Shown here one piece after another: positions 13,091-24,975 of a DNA stretch of 64,000 nucleotides; the first letter of the stretch is position 1; each line of letters opens with the position of its first letter. The notes below the pieces were generated by a model that made no database searches, was not told the DNA's origin, and saw only the letters and a program-made list of their open reading frames with translations. Source of the stretch: Spirogloea muscicola. Lineage: Eukaryota; Streptophyta; Zygnematophyceae; Spirogloeales; Spirogloeaceae. The DNA is taken from the NCBI GenBank assembly GCA_009602725.1, contig WELB01000028.1, positions 770,923 through 834,922 on the forward strand. Direction: 5' to 3'. The translations under genes were made by a program, and so were the position numbers.

Positions 13091-16000
13091 ATGGAGGACG
13101 CCAAGGTGGCCTGCCTGCCGCTCACGCGGCCGCCGCAGCAGAGCCTCGTCATCGGCTCCCTCCCCATCCCCGTCGACCCCGCGCTGCTCTCGCAGCAGTC
13201 GCCCGCCTGCGGGGCCTCCGCCGCCACCGTCCTGCTGGACAGGTTCCTGTTCAACTCGTCCTGCTTGCGCCGCTCTCTCTTCGAGCCTGAGCTACACGAT
13301 CCTGTTCAGAACGCGAATTGTGACCTGCTCTCGAGCCGGTTATGTTCACATGTGTCTGCCGTCTCGATTTATTGCTCCTACTCTCCTATATGCCGGTGTT
13401 ACCTCAGCTCGGGCCACCTCGATTTGCCCGCCAAAAGGCCACTTCGTGCAAGACTCCTGCGAGCAGAAACATGTGGCATTAGTCAGACACGAGCTGAATA
13501 AGCTGAGACGGTCTGTATAATTTCCACCAGGCCCTGCGCATCAAATGACGGCCTCCTCCCAGATGGTGCGGAGTTGAAAGCACCACCACAAGCCTACCCA
13601 CTCTTTGAGGATCGATGTTCCGCAGCTTTCGATAAGGCTGCTGGAGGTCAGTGGTGCTCGGCACAACGTAATTAACACTGTAAACAGAATATTCACCTGA
13701 CTTGGTAAAAGTGAACCCTCTTGCAGCTCTATGGAAACGTGTTGCCCACTGGTTTGCTTGCACCGTGGACTGCAAAGTATATAGCTATGAAGAGCCTGAG
13801 GAATGCGAGGCTTCCATGTGTCATGATTTGGGGCTCAGGTCCTTCACTTGGCTCTTGGGGCGGCGGCTACTTTCAGAAGGCACTTGCTCGCAAGGGGGAG
13901 GCGCTTGCTGTCACGGGCTTGGCCGCATATGGGAGCGACATGGACGTGATTGCTCCCGCAGACCTCCTGAAGCATATCTTCAAGGTGCCATACTGCAAGG
14001 CCAGGCTCTCCGTGGGCGTCCACCGTGTGGGGCGGACTTTGGTCCTCAACAGTGGGTCTGTTTTCAAGCTCTTCCAAGAACCTGCCGGACAATGCACTCG
14101 TCACAGCATAGTGGCTTATATCCTCGTGGGGACTCAAAGATGCTCTTGTACCGTAAATGCAGGAAATCTAAGAGAAAGTATTGTTGCCTGCAGGCCAGAA
14201 GCCTGTCAGAGTAATTTGAGAGAAAAGCCACGTCATTTCAAGGCCATGGAGAAGGTGTTCTTCTCTTGGTTTGCCATGCAGTCTAGGCTGAGTTTGGAAG
14301 ATGAAACAGCTGGCGCCACTGCTACATCAGACTCTGCGACCAAGAAACTGGGCCATAAGGGTGGCCCTTGTGAGAGCACAGCTCAGGATACTACAGACAA
14401 GGTTGAGGTGCATCACGTGGCAGGCGCATCAGCTGAACAAGGCAATAGGAACCAGCAGATGCACAGCTTTACAAGCATGCTGTCTGACCTCCAGAGTGTG
14501 CAAGCAAAGCAGGGAGGAGGAAGGCCGCGCAGCAGTGCTTCTGCTTCAACCTGCTGCAAAGTTCCTGCAAATATTCAGGGTGAAAGTCCTAAAAAGAACA
14601 TGGACAGCAGTGAAAGCCAAGGAAGGCCCGAGCTCGAAGGCTTCTTGCGCATAATCTTCTGGCAGTTCCGTCACCTTAGGATGCTGGTCGGAAGCGACGT
14701 CCTGCTATTTAGTAGCAGGGATCACTCGGCCATCAGCCTCCATCTGATGGAGATTGGAGCGAAGGTGAGATGGTGTGTCTCTTTGCCTTCTTGCTCATGC
14801 TCCGCAGGTGTTTAAATCTTCTATCTTTTGAGTATCCGGTGAGCCGTCATGATGACGCATGTCATTGTTCTGCAAATATACGGCTCCACAGACTTCGTCA
14901 TTAAGGTGGTCGTCTGACAGGTATTCGTGGGCGACAGGTTACTCCCCTTATGTGGCTGGATGCATGGCTGGATAACATAATGGCGTGCGTATCGGAGCTG
15001 GCAATCTGCTATCATGAAGATGGTGTTGTTCAGACCTTTGAACTCCTCAAGACGGACGAAATATACCTGTTAAAGGGCCTTTCTGAAGATGGCACAACCT
15101 TTTTCCATCCCCACATCGTACAGGAGAATGCTCTCTCGGTCTTCACATTCTTGCAGACCAACTGCACAAGTGACCCTGGCAGCTATTGGGTAAGGGACAA
15201 CAAATCGTTTGCTGCCAAGGGTATGACTTACAGGGGTTAAGGCACATGCTGTGTACCTGTTCAGAAGGGTTTGTGAGTCTGGTTGATAGGAGCAAGTATT
15301 CATCAGCAGCTTTGAAAGGACAGGATTGGGGCGAGGTCAGTGCCACTACAGTTGAGGCGCAGATGCATATGCCTCATAAGCAGTTCAATTACAATCTCAA
15401 TTTTGCTACATTCAGTGGTCTGAGCTGTTCAAGGTACTCACTAGTACATCTTTTCTTGTGGATGTGACCACAGCTCTTCAAAAAGGCTGATGATGATGTC
15501 ATACAGTTGTTCGATTTGTCTGTCCTGGCCAAGGCTGCCACTTCGAGTCCTACAGCCAGCAGATGGCCATTGCCGAGCAGCACAAACGGCAGAGGCGACC
15601 TATCTTTACCTCTTGCTATGTTACTGTACCGTCTTGCACTACTCCTCTCCAGCTCCCAGGTACCTAGGCCTTCTTAGGATTCATGGGTTGATGAAGCATC
15701 GTAGTATCTCTTCGCGGCAGTCGATGTAGGCGTTCTATGTGGTGAAGATGGTGTACTGGACCATATAAGTTGATCACGATTCACAAGAGGGGATGCTCTC
15801 AGCTCTCAAACATCATGGACCTGTAGTCATCTTAATTCGGCTTCTTCCTTGCCTGCCAGAATCAAGCAGAGCGGAAGAAGTGCGGGTCGTGGTTTGTGAA
15901 GAGTCTGCTGCTTATTGGCGAGCACGACCATCCGGTAGGAGCACAAAAACTGCCTCCTTTACTTATCGCCCAAGATGGTATCGCTCAGTCGTACTCGTGC

Positions 16001-19000
16001 ATGATACCAACACGTGATGGATACAGATGGTATACTAGCACTTACTCTCATTTCATGAATAGCTCACTGGTGAAGTTAACACTTGAACACAAGCTCTCAC
16101 ACTCACACTGCAATCTGCTGCATTGACAGGGCGTACGGGCTTTTGCTCATGAGCAAGTTGCACGACTGCTGCTAATATGGCGCAGTCAATGCATCGGTTG
16201 GATCGATGAAGCCACTTTCCTGGAGTCAGCTAAAGCCATGGCACTATCACAACCTTCCAATGCAGAGACGTTGCAGGAGCTATCCGCGCTTTCATCCAGG
16301 GCAAGTGACCAAACTGAGCCTGGCTGTCAAGCGTTGAGGGGCGGAAATGCACATCATACTGATGCAGCAGATCTGCTGCTGTCTGGCCCTCTTCAAGAAG
16401 TGGCTTCGCCTCACCAGCTTTCATGTATTCCTGAATTGACTTCATCGAGCCAGCCCTGGAGTGCTGCTCAGGATGATAGTGCCAGCAACGAAGAAATAGT
16501 ATCAGTCGACGTGGATGGGGACAGGCATCACTTGACAGACAAATTGAAAAGTGAGAGGGACAAAGTCCAGCCATGCACAACCGAAGCTCTTTCTACTGCC
16601 AGGGATGACTCATGTGAGCAAGTCGCTGCTCGCCTCTCCGCTGTGCACCACATATCACAGGCTATCAAGGCCTTGCGATGGCAGCGTCACCTTCTTGTGG
16701 ACAACCAGCAGAATATCGAGAAGGCTCAATGCCGCACAGCTAAGCGCCACGAGCTGCCAGTATGCGTGTGCGGCGAGCCTGCCTGCTTGCCATTCAGCTC
16801 AGATCCGCTCAATTGCCTCCTTGCTGGTGACAAGAAGCTCGGGGAGCTCATCATGCTCCTGGGCGAGTCGTACCTTGCGCTTGCCGAGGCCTACAAGGAC
16901 GCCCGCGAGCTACTGAAGGCACTCAGAGCTGCCGAGCTGGCTGGGCTTGTCTGTGACTCCCTGCAAGAGAAGCTCTCTGAAAAGAGGGCAGCTGAGCTGA
17001 AGTTTGAGAGCTCAGCTGATCGTGGCTTCTCAGTGCTCGGCCACCAAGTAGCGGTGAGTAATGTCAAGCAGGGCCCCTTCTGGCACAAGCTGTGGGCTCT
17101 TGTTGGGGACCTGTATGTTGAGATAACGAGGGACGCTGCCGAGGCACCCACCCAGCAAGAGGACGTGACCGAGCTGAGCATCCCCAACCACGTGGTGAGG
17201 GAGGTGAAGCGGCTGAGGAAGAAAGCTGGTCAGGTCAGTACTTTGACTTGCAACTTGCCACCTTCGTGCCAAGTGTTGAGAGACTCGACGGCATGCTAGT
17301 GTACAAGGCAGCGAAGGACTTGTTAGCAAGATATGCTACTGCCGCATGGGGCATGCACTTACTGCATCCCCTTGGCGGGCAGGAAAGGAGCACGTGCAGC
17401 AGCTGCAGAGAGGTATCCTGCAGCTGCCTCAGTGACAGAGCCAGCAGTGGCAACAGCGCTAGCAGCAGCATGGAGAGCCCCACGGCTGGTGGTGGCATCT
17501 CACGGGCCAGGCGTGGCCAGAAGCGAGTGGATAAGGAGATCAAGCAGAGAAGCGATGGCCGCAGGCGCTCAACTGCTGATGACTTGCCAGATGGTCAAGA
17601 GACACAAGCAAGTGACATGCCAAGCTCAGAAGCTCAGGGGCTTTCTGCCAGCAGCAGTACAGCTATAAGAGAGGAAGCTTGTGAATCTGCTGCTGGAGCA
17701 TTGACAGATGTTCAGAGGCGTCCAGGGGTCTGCGTGCTTGGAGTAGGCCTCCCCTCCAGTAACGAACCAGATGCCTGCAGCAGTCTTGCTGCTGACAGTA
17801 ATGGGATGTCGCACTGTGGAACCCAAGAGCGAGCAGAAAGAATTCCCGCGAGCACGTCAAGTGCCACGGCAGAACAGCAGCAAGCAGTGAGTTGCTTCGG
17901 GCGCCCTGTGACTGCAAGTTGGAAGATCAACTTTGCAGCGGCGGCGAGCTGCTACGCAGCATCGGCGGCCGCTCTTGGTGAAGAAGCTGAGGCCAAAGAG
18001 GAGCGCAAGGCAGCACTCCGAAAGGAGGGCTGGGCAAGTAATGAGCTGGGGCGGCGATATCTGGCATGCAATCAGAGCGAGTTGGCTGAGGCAGCATTTG
18101 AGGCGGCTGCTCTGACTTTTAAGAAGGTCGGTGATGGAGCCAATGTTGCACTGATCTTCTGCAACATGGGGCATGGGAGGAGAGCAGCTGCAGAGGCTCT
18201 GGTTGCTGCTGCCGCTGCTGCAAGCAGGGCGTCCGAAACTTTGAGCGCAGTTCAAGAAGCAAGCTTGAGAAGTGCAGCTTCTTCCAATGAGGCCCGGCAG
18301 TTGTACATGGAAGCTTTGGCCTTCTACTCTGCTGCGCAGGCGGAGGTACATGTGAAGAAGGAGGGGCAGCACGCTGGCTCCACTGGTGTCTGGAGAGAGG
18401 CTCACATGCAGTATGCGCATACGTATCTCTGCCTCGGAATGTTACTTGCACGGCAAGAGCTGGATCCTGGACCAGATACTCAGAATGCAGTGTTCAGGGC
18501 AGATTTGACAGAGTCTGGTAGACAGGGTTTACATGTCAGGTGGAAGAGCATGCAAGGTCAGGTGCCGGAGAGGGTATCAACGGCAGATGAAGCTTTTGCC
18601 AGTGCAATATTGCGTTATAAAGGGGTCGGGGCCACTGGCGACCAGGAGGTTGCATACGCGCAGTACCTCCTGGCCTGCTATCACAGGGACAAGGCTGTCT
18701 CAGCGCTTGTGCATGCCAAGAAGGCGCCCAGGCAGCAGCCAGTATCTAGCAGGCCCAGGACTAGCATGTCTGACTTGGATCGGGTGCACAAGTCTGCAGC
18801 ACTAGCTGATACTTCCTGGCAGGAGGCGCTGAAGTACTACAAGCCCGAGAAGTACCCAGACTTCTTTGTTGACATTGTGATTGAGAGAGCAGATCTACTT
18901 CTGAAGGCCTACTCCGAGTCAGACCAACAAAAGGTAGTTAATCTGCCTTGCTTCCAATCTGTTATCTGTTGCGCTGCCTCATTGGCACTCCAGGTTTATT

Positions 19001-19402
19001 ATTTGCAGGCTTTGACCACGTACTCTGTACCACGTACTCTGCTTCTGAGCTTCTGTCCTGCTCGTGTTGTCTTTTCAGGCACATGGGGCAGCCTTTCGTC
19101 AGCTGCTGGATACGAGGAGGGCTTTGGCGGTCAGACTTGCACCAGATGGCTCATCCAAGGGCTTTGCAGAAGGTCTTTCAGTCAATGTCCTCAAGCGATT
19201 ATTGATGAGACTGCAGAGCCTGCTGAAGGACATGCTGGGTGCCGCTTTGAAAATCTCTGAAGCACGCGGTCCGGCGCAAAGTCAAGCTTTGCCAAAGGAG
19301 CAGGCGAAGGATCTCAAGCGGCTGAGGGAGATGTACAGGCAGGCATTGTCAGCAACCGAGCAGCATGAGCTAGCCAGCCTTCTTGAGGCCTGGACATTCT
19401 AG
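13091..19402 (+). CDS. EDRF1-like TPR protein (erythroid differentiation-related factor 1 family)
   Basis: Large protein of the conserved eukaryotic EDRF1 family; the molecular role in algae is unknown. The first exon starts MEDAKVACL and contains LVIGSLPIPVDPALL, matching the N-terminal 'GxxPxP' block of plant members. From about 13840, KGEALAVTGLAAYG, DMDVIAPADLLKHIF and KARLSVGVHRVGRTLVLNSG follow, then a variable Ser-rich stretch and MLVGSDVLLFSSRDHSA (about 14690). The exon at 14940-15225 has MWLDAWLDNIMA, AICYHEDGVVQTFELLKT and FHPHIVQENALSVFTFLQ. The exon at about 15477-15659 has DVIQLFDLSVL. From 16238 to 18934 come Ser/Gln-rich linkers and Ala-rich TPR-like helices (LGELIMLLGESYLALAEAYKDA; YYKPEKYPDFFVDIVIERADLL). 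The last exon (about 19078-19402) ends LASLLEAWTF-stop. Exons in 15.7-16.2 kb are only partly resolved. Confidence 0.88.
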
Positions 19403-19487
19403 GCCTTTGCAGGCATGTACATAAGATTCTTTTTATGCACGGAACTTGCATGCCATACGAGTTTGTACACATTGCATCTCTCAGGTT

Positions 19488-19492
19488 TGTAA
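19488..19492 (+). terminator. Possible TGTAA polyadenylation signal
   Basis: TGTAA occurs 86 bp after the EDRF1-like stop codon. TGTAA is the usual poly(A) signal in volvocine and many other green algae. A five-base motif is weak evidence by itself. Confidence 0.3.
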
Positions 19493-19663
19493 CAAGGAGA
19501 GAGGTACTGACAAAGTGAAATCAAACTTACCTTCTGACAGCCTCGAATCACCAACACCCGTAAATATGTAGCACTTATCAGCAAGCTCGGCTTCTTCTTC
19601 TTTGCACTTGAAGCTGCAGCTCAGAGGAGTGAATGTGTGCTGTAAGCATAGCATCTGAGCAGC

Positions 19664-19979
19664 ATGAAGAGGGCGGATATGTTCTTCCCTCTTGCTGTTG
19701 ATATTCACGGGGCGTTTGGTGCTCGGTGGCTCGAGCTCCTCCACAGGCTCTCGCGCAGCCCTGTGTCCCGCTGTTACCACAGGAGCAGGCTGACTTCAAA
19801 GCAGCAGGCTCTCTCGCTCAGGAGTATCACATGCGCCTGTCTGTCTTGCTGCAGCGGTCATCAGCACGCGCGTTGCATCTGCGTGCTGGTGGCTCATTGG
19901 CTGCAGCCTCTGGTTCTTGGGGGACCTGCTACCCGGAGACTAGTTTCTCCGACCTGCGGCTGTTCAATAGAGGTCAATG
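19664..19979 (+). mobile_element. Transposon relic: conserved C-terminal peptide, frameshifted
   Basis: One frame begins with FFPLAVDIHGAFGARWLELLHRL (about 19680-19750). It shifts to a second frame with AAGSLAQEYHMRLSVLLQR, LHLRAGGSLAAASGS and SFSDLRLFNRGQ-stop. The same peptide order appears on the minus strand at 27560-27240 and near 45150-44840, so this is a decayed copy of one element family. The 'ERKK..HY ... FFPxAxDxxGxxG' neighbourhood seen in the 45-kb copy recalls the region downstream of the reverse transcriptase in some algal non-LTR elements. That assignment is tentative. Confidence 0.55.
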
Positions 19980-19989
19980 AGTGCCTCGT

Positions 19990-21880
19990 GGCCACTTGAT
20001 TCACTGTGTGCTTTAGCGCTTTCTCTGGCCCCTTCGAACTTTGTTGCTTTGTCTGGGCTGGCCTCCCACAGCCATTGCCCTCTACTGGATGTCTCTTCTT
20101 CTGATATTATTAAAGGCAAGATTGCCACAAGGGAGGGAGTACCCCACAGATTAAAGTCAACAGGCAATCTTATTGCTTGCCTCCTGTCTCAGCTTTTGAG
20201 ATGCTGACTTGCTAAGCTTCGTACTGAATTGTATCCGCTCTTTGCTGCTGTGCCCATCTGAGACTTCCACCCACGGGCAATTCCCACAGCTGCCACCATC
20301 TGCTGCTGCTTTCAGCCGCTGCCCGGCCAACCGTGTTGGCCAGGCACGATGAGGAAGCACAGCGGATGTTGAGGGGTCACGCGATGCGGGTCATTGCTGA
20401 TGCCGCCAACTAGCAGCACAAGCCGCAAACGTGGAGCCTGGGCAGGCGGGCGCGCGAGCCGATGAGCAAATGAGCTCGGAGGCAGGAGCTGAGGATTTTG
20501 GAAAGACCATCTTCTGACAAAAGCTCAATGCGGCTCAAAATATATGTTGACTGATGAGGGCCAGACTTTGGAAGCAATCCTACATACGTAGGCCGCCTGC
20601 TGCTATGCTGACCCGCTCAGTAGCCGCTCAGCAGCTGGCAAGGAGACCGCTGCTGACATTTTTGGGTTCGGCTCTGAAAGCCAGCCAGGTTGTGGCTGTT
20701 GATTTGTAAGGTTTTGAGGTGAAAGCCACTTGCTTTGCCAAGTGGTTTGCATTTCCGGCCCCTTTGGACCCTGTCATGCTGCGATGACCTGGCCTTCGAC
20801 TCCTAATAGCCAAATGCCCCTTTGCTATAATTTCTCTTATTCATCTTCTAATTGCATACAGGAAGCATCTGAAGAAACAGGGCGCTTCCCTGGCCCCTTC
20901 TCGTCCTTTGTTCATTCTTTTTTGGGCTGGCTTTGTCCAGCCCTATCCTCAATGGGCGAGCCCATCTTCTTTATTAGTACCCCCCGTCTCAGCAATAGGA
21001 CGTCAGATGAGCAAGAAGGAAGTACGGTGTGACCTGCAGCTCTTGCCTCACGTGGCCAGTCTCGCATGCCACGCGGCGCCTCGGGCGGCCCGCCTTGTCG
21101 GGGGACGTACGCCCGGGAGCGAAGGTGACAGACGGGGGCCCGTCCACGGTCAAAACGACGTCGAGACGGCATGTCTGTGAGGCTAGATTTGGCCTCCCTT
21201 TCCATTTCATGCTCATCGCGCGGCTTCTCTCAACTGGTTTCGACATCAATCGCGGTACTTGCATCGCTGTGTGATCCAGCACTTTACCCGCCCCTTCGGA
21301 CCTTGCCCATCTCTTCTGGGCTCGCAATCTTCTGCTCCTTTCATTCTGGGCTGGCCTCTCACAGCCACCGCCCTCTCCTGGAAGCGTCTTTCTTCTTTCA
21401 TTTCTTGCTTAATCAGCCCTCCCCCCTTCACTGACAGATCTTACACTTTCCTCTGGGCTGGCCTCTCACAGCTATTGCCTCACACTCGAAGAGCTGTTGC
21501 TTTTTACCAAATCCCACCAGTACTACAAGGAAAAGAAAGTAAGCTCCTTCAAAGCCCTCTCAGGCTTTGAAGGAGCTTTGTTTCGGGCTGGCTTTTCACA
21601 GCCCTTGCCCCCATTGGGAGAGCCACTTTCTTTCTTGAGAGGGCGCGCTGTGCGCATGGGATGGAACGAGAGGCCAAAACAAGCCACCACTACTACGAGG
21701 AGGAAGATCATTCCTTTACTGCACTACTTTCGAACCTTGTCAATCCTTTTCGGGCTGGCTTTTCACGGCCCTTGCCCCCATTGGGAGTGCCACTTCTTTC
21801 GGGCTGGCTTCTCGCAGCCCTTGCCCCCAATTGGGAGAGCCACTTCTTTACTGCAGCTTGACCGGCGGGGCCGATCGGGG
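19990..21880. repeat. Cluster of short interspersed repeats
   Basis: No gene is recognised here. A short module recurs: GGCCCCTTCG...CTTTGTC, then GGGCTGGC(C/T)T followed by CACAGCC and TTGCCC, and often GGGAGAGCCACTTTCTTTC. Copies in this orientation start near 20028, 20884, 21290, 21450, 21575, 21740 and 21800. They are diverged and arranged head to tail immediately upstream of the lipase-like gene. The module is also linked to the transposon C-terminal peptide at 26-27 kb, so it is probably the 3' tail of the same element or a non-autonomous derivative. Confidence 0.6.
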
Positions 21881-21936
21881 CCCCCGGGGCGGGCCCCCTC
21901 ACTCCCCGATCGGGCGTCCCGGGGCTCCGGCCCGCC

Positions 21937-24690
21937 ATGTCCGAGCGCCACGGCCGCCGCGCCGCGGCGGAGCCGCANGCCGACGGCGCGTCCGCGGCGA
22001 CGGCGGCGCAGGCGCTGCGGCGCTGCAGCCGCGCTCGGCGCCGCCTTCCTCGCCCTCCTGTCCGCCTTCCTGCTGCCCGCGGCTGCGCAGCTTCACTATG
22101 TCGCGAACGAGTCGCCCACGGACTTCTGCGTTACATATGTCACCAAGTCTGGGTACAAGTGCCGCGAGTTTCGAGTACGTCCCCGCGTGTGCAAGCACAC
22201 TTCCACAGAAGCACGAAGCAGAGCTGCAGCAGCGTCTACCATGTGCAGGATGAGCCCGTCGCCCTCATCAAGTCAGTGACGTAGCGATTGTAACATTAGG
22301 CTGGTCATGCTGACAGGAAGCTAGGCCTTGGGCCACGCATGTCGCTGCGCCAGGTTGTCACGCAGGATGGCTTCATACTCAACATGCAGCGAATCCGCAG
22401 CCAGAACTTCACCACGTCCGCGGTCCGGCCGCCTCCACAGCCAGCGCACAATGCAAGACCAAGCCCGCAAGTAAGGCAACCTTCGACGTCAGCATCTGCC
22501 AGGACAAGGGGAGCCAACGTGACAACACGAGCACCACCACCACGCTCGACAACATATACGGCAAGCAGGCCAAGGAGAGCCACCGCTACCACACATACAG
22601 CAACTCCAGCCCGTCCTCCCTCACCATCGGTCTCACCGAAGCTGCCGGTGTTCTTAGACCACCCGGTGTTCATCGGAGGCAACTGGTGGTTTGGCTCGCG
22701 GAACAGCTCTCTAAACGTAGGAATGGCGAAGCCGCTGCCGCTGTTCCTAGCAGACCAGGGCTACGAGGTGTGGATAGGGCACCACCGCGGCTCCGAGTGG
22801 TCACCAGATAGCACTCGTTACAGCCGGGATGATCGCGTAAGCAGTGCACGACCTTGTCTCTCAAGATGTGCCCATGTATGTACGCAAAAATAGGCACAAT
22901 CACAACGTGTGTCCTGCTTGGTAGATGTGCTTAATGTCATATGCTTGCGCAGAGATTCTGGGACTGGAGCTTCGACGAGCTGGCACTTCATGACACGCCT
23001 GCTCAGATTCGCCTCATTGCTGGTGTTAGAGGCCATCGAGTCCATTTTGTGGGGTATAACCAGGTCAGCACACCAGTACAGCTGCTCTCCTCGATCTCCA
23101 AGTAGTTATGGTGGCTTGCTCAAAGGTAAATTTCACTAGCATCTTCACGCCATGTCTTCATCGCCCGATGAAGACATGAAGGAAGGAAGGCACATGCTTC
23201 GCTGCTTGTTGTAAGAAGAGTTACAAGCTTCAGCCAGCATTCTATGTCTTACTTACCGTTCAGCATCATGCAACTTTCCGCCAAGCAGGGAGCAGTTGTT
23301 GGCATCATTGCTGCAAGCAGGCTGCAAGCTGTTCAGGAATGTCTTGCCTCGTTGACGATGATTGGACCAATTGCGTACTTAGTTGATGTCAAGTCTACGG
23401 TACTGCGAAATTGGGGGACCTCCTTCACACCTGATAGGGTAAGATGCACCTCATTGCCGTTATTTGTGACATGTGTCATAAGCTTGTATACATCGTTCAC
23501 TCCTTGCTTGACAGTCATGTGCCATGCAATGTGAAGTTAAGGTATCTGCTATCACACAAGCTGCATTCATTGCATCTACGCATGTACTACAAAAGTGCCA
23601 TGAAAGTGATGTATTTGCAACTAACTTTGTCTGCACATTTAATACAGATGATATACGACACTGGATTGCTGGCAACGGAATACAACCTTACAAAGTAGGT
23701 CTTCCTGCCCTCTTGGTGCAGAAAGTAGGCGCTGTATACGCTGTCTAGCTCGAAGTGTCGGATTGGTATAGATCTATTAAGCGAGTACCTGCCAAGCTGA
23801 CAAGTTGTCTCCAAGCAAGTAGGCTCTAGAAGAACCAATACAGTATTTCAGTATCAGTACACAGACGGTGGCCGGAATTGTGAACATGTTCGGCATATCA
23901 ATGACCAATGGTGCATCTCCAGAACAATTTCTCAGCAATGTCACAGGTGTGTGAGCCAATCTGCTTTGCGCACGTCAAATGACCATCCATGATGCCGTCA
24001 CAACTTGCTAGAATGGTCGATGAGCGAAGCAGCCATTGTCTGGTACTGTGTAGGACCAAATTGTTGCATCGATGCGACTGCTGCTGTTAGCTATGCATAC
24101 TCTGGATCAGAGAGTGCGTGGATCGTGTCATCATATCGCAACCTGATCCATCTGCAACAAGGCACGTACAGCTGCAATACTGCACTGAGTGACTTGCTTA
24201 ATAGTGAACCAAGATCGCAGTCGAGCAGAGAAACAGTGTGGGCATGTATGCTCCTTATGCAATAATGCTTAAGAAGCGTGCACCTCAAGTGTGGAGCTTT
24301 CAATCATACACGGAGCAGGGCAGAAATATGATCGTGGAACTCACAATTGCGTGGTGTGCGACTGCTCGTTATGCAGAAATCAACCAAAGCCGCTTTCAGA
24401 TGTGGGACTGGGCCAGCGCACAGCTCAACCAAGAAAACTATGGCAGTACATTACCTCCGCAGTACGATCCAGGCCTTGTCCCAGAGGTGCTGCCCAAGCT
24501 CATCATCAGTGGTGGCAATGACTGGTTTGCGGATAGCCACAATGTCGACCATTTGGCAGAGGCCTTGTCGGGCACACCTGAGCGTGTTGTCATCCCAGAG
24601 TATGCCCACTTGGACCTCATTTATAGCAGGCGTGTTGAGGACGATGTCAACCAACCCCTCCGCAAATTCCTAGACAGACACAACGCCTAG
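21937..24690 (+). CDS. Acid-lipase-family alpha/beta hydrolase, nucleophile Ser replaced by Asn
   Basis: Belongs to the lysosomal acid lipase / triacylglycerol lipase family. The start MSERHGRR (21937) is followed by one N (21978), after which the frame shifts into a signal-anchor segment (ALGAAFLALLSAFLLP). Exon 1 ends near 22174 after TDFCVTYVTKSGYKC. Exon 22317-22836 has VTQDGFILNMQRI, PVFLDHPVFIGGNWW and GYEVWIGHHRGSEWS. Exon 22953-23063 has FWDWSFDELALHD and ends FVGYNQ; exon 23289-23438 resumes GAVVGIIAAS. The elbow is therefore GYNQG where relatives have GHSQG. Further exons lie near 23648 and 23845-23947. The last exon (about 24371-24690) supplies the acid (GGNDWFAD) and histidine (EYAHLDLI). 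The fold is intact, but lipase activity is doubtful unless AAC is a base error. A Pro/Thr/Ser-rich stretch at 22471-22641 may be an in-frame intron. Confidence 0.85.
23151..23178. repeat. Perfect 13-bp inverted repeat with 2-bp loop
   Basis: CATGTCTTCATCG, then CC, then CGATGAAGACATG, inside the intron between the lipase exons ending 23063 and starting 23289. It could form a tight hairpin in the transcript or a cruciform in DNA. Confidence 0.9.
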
Positions 24691-24737
24691 CTAGCCTCCC
24701 GTCAGATGTTTGATGATTACAGCCGCACACGCATACC

Positions 24738-24975
24738 ACCTGTCAAATGACAGCTGCAGCTTGACTTGCACCAGCTGTGCATTGGCTGCATTGGTACCAT
24801 TCACGCATATGCATGTCGCTCTATGAGGCATGTGCTTACACAACCCCGACAAGTATCTGCACATCTATTTTCAGGATTGCAGGCTCGTATTTACAATTTA
24901 GATGAGCATGCCTGTCATCTGACAACTGCAGCTTGACTCGCACCATGTCTGCAATTGCTGTATTGGTAGCCTCCA
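24738..24975. repeat. Diverged direct repeat downstream of the lipase gene
   Basis: A block containing CTGTCAAATGACAGCTGCAG and GCATTGGTACC (from about 24740) recurs as CTGTCATCTGACAACTGCAG and GTATTGGTAGCC (from about 24912), a spacing of about 172 bp. It lies in the presumed 3' flank. No coding potential was recognised from here to 25400. Confidence 0.6.
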
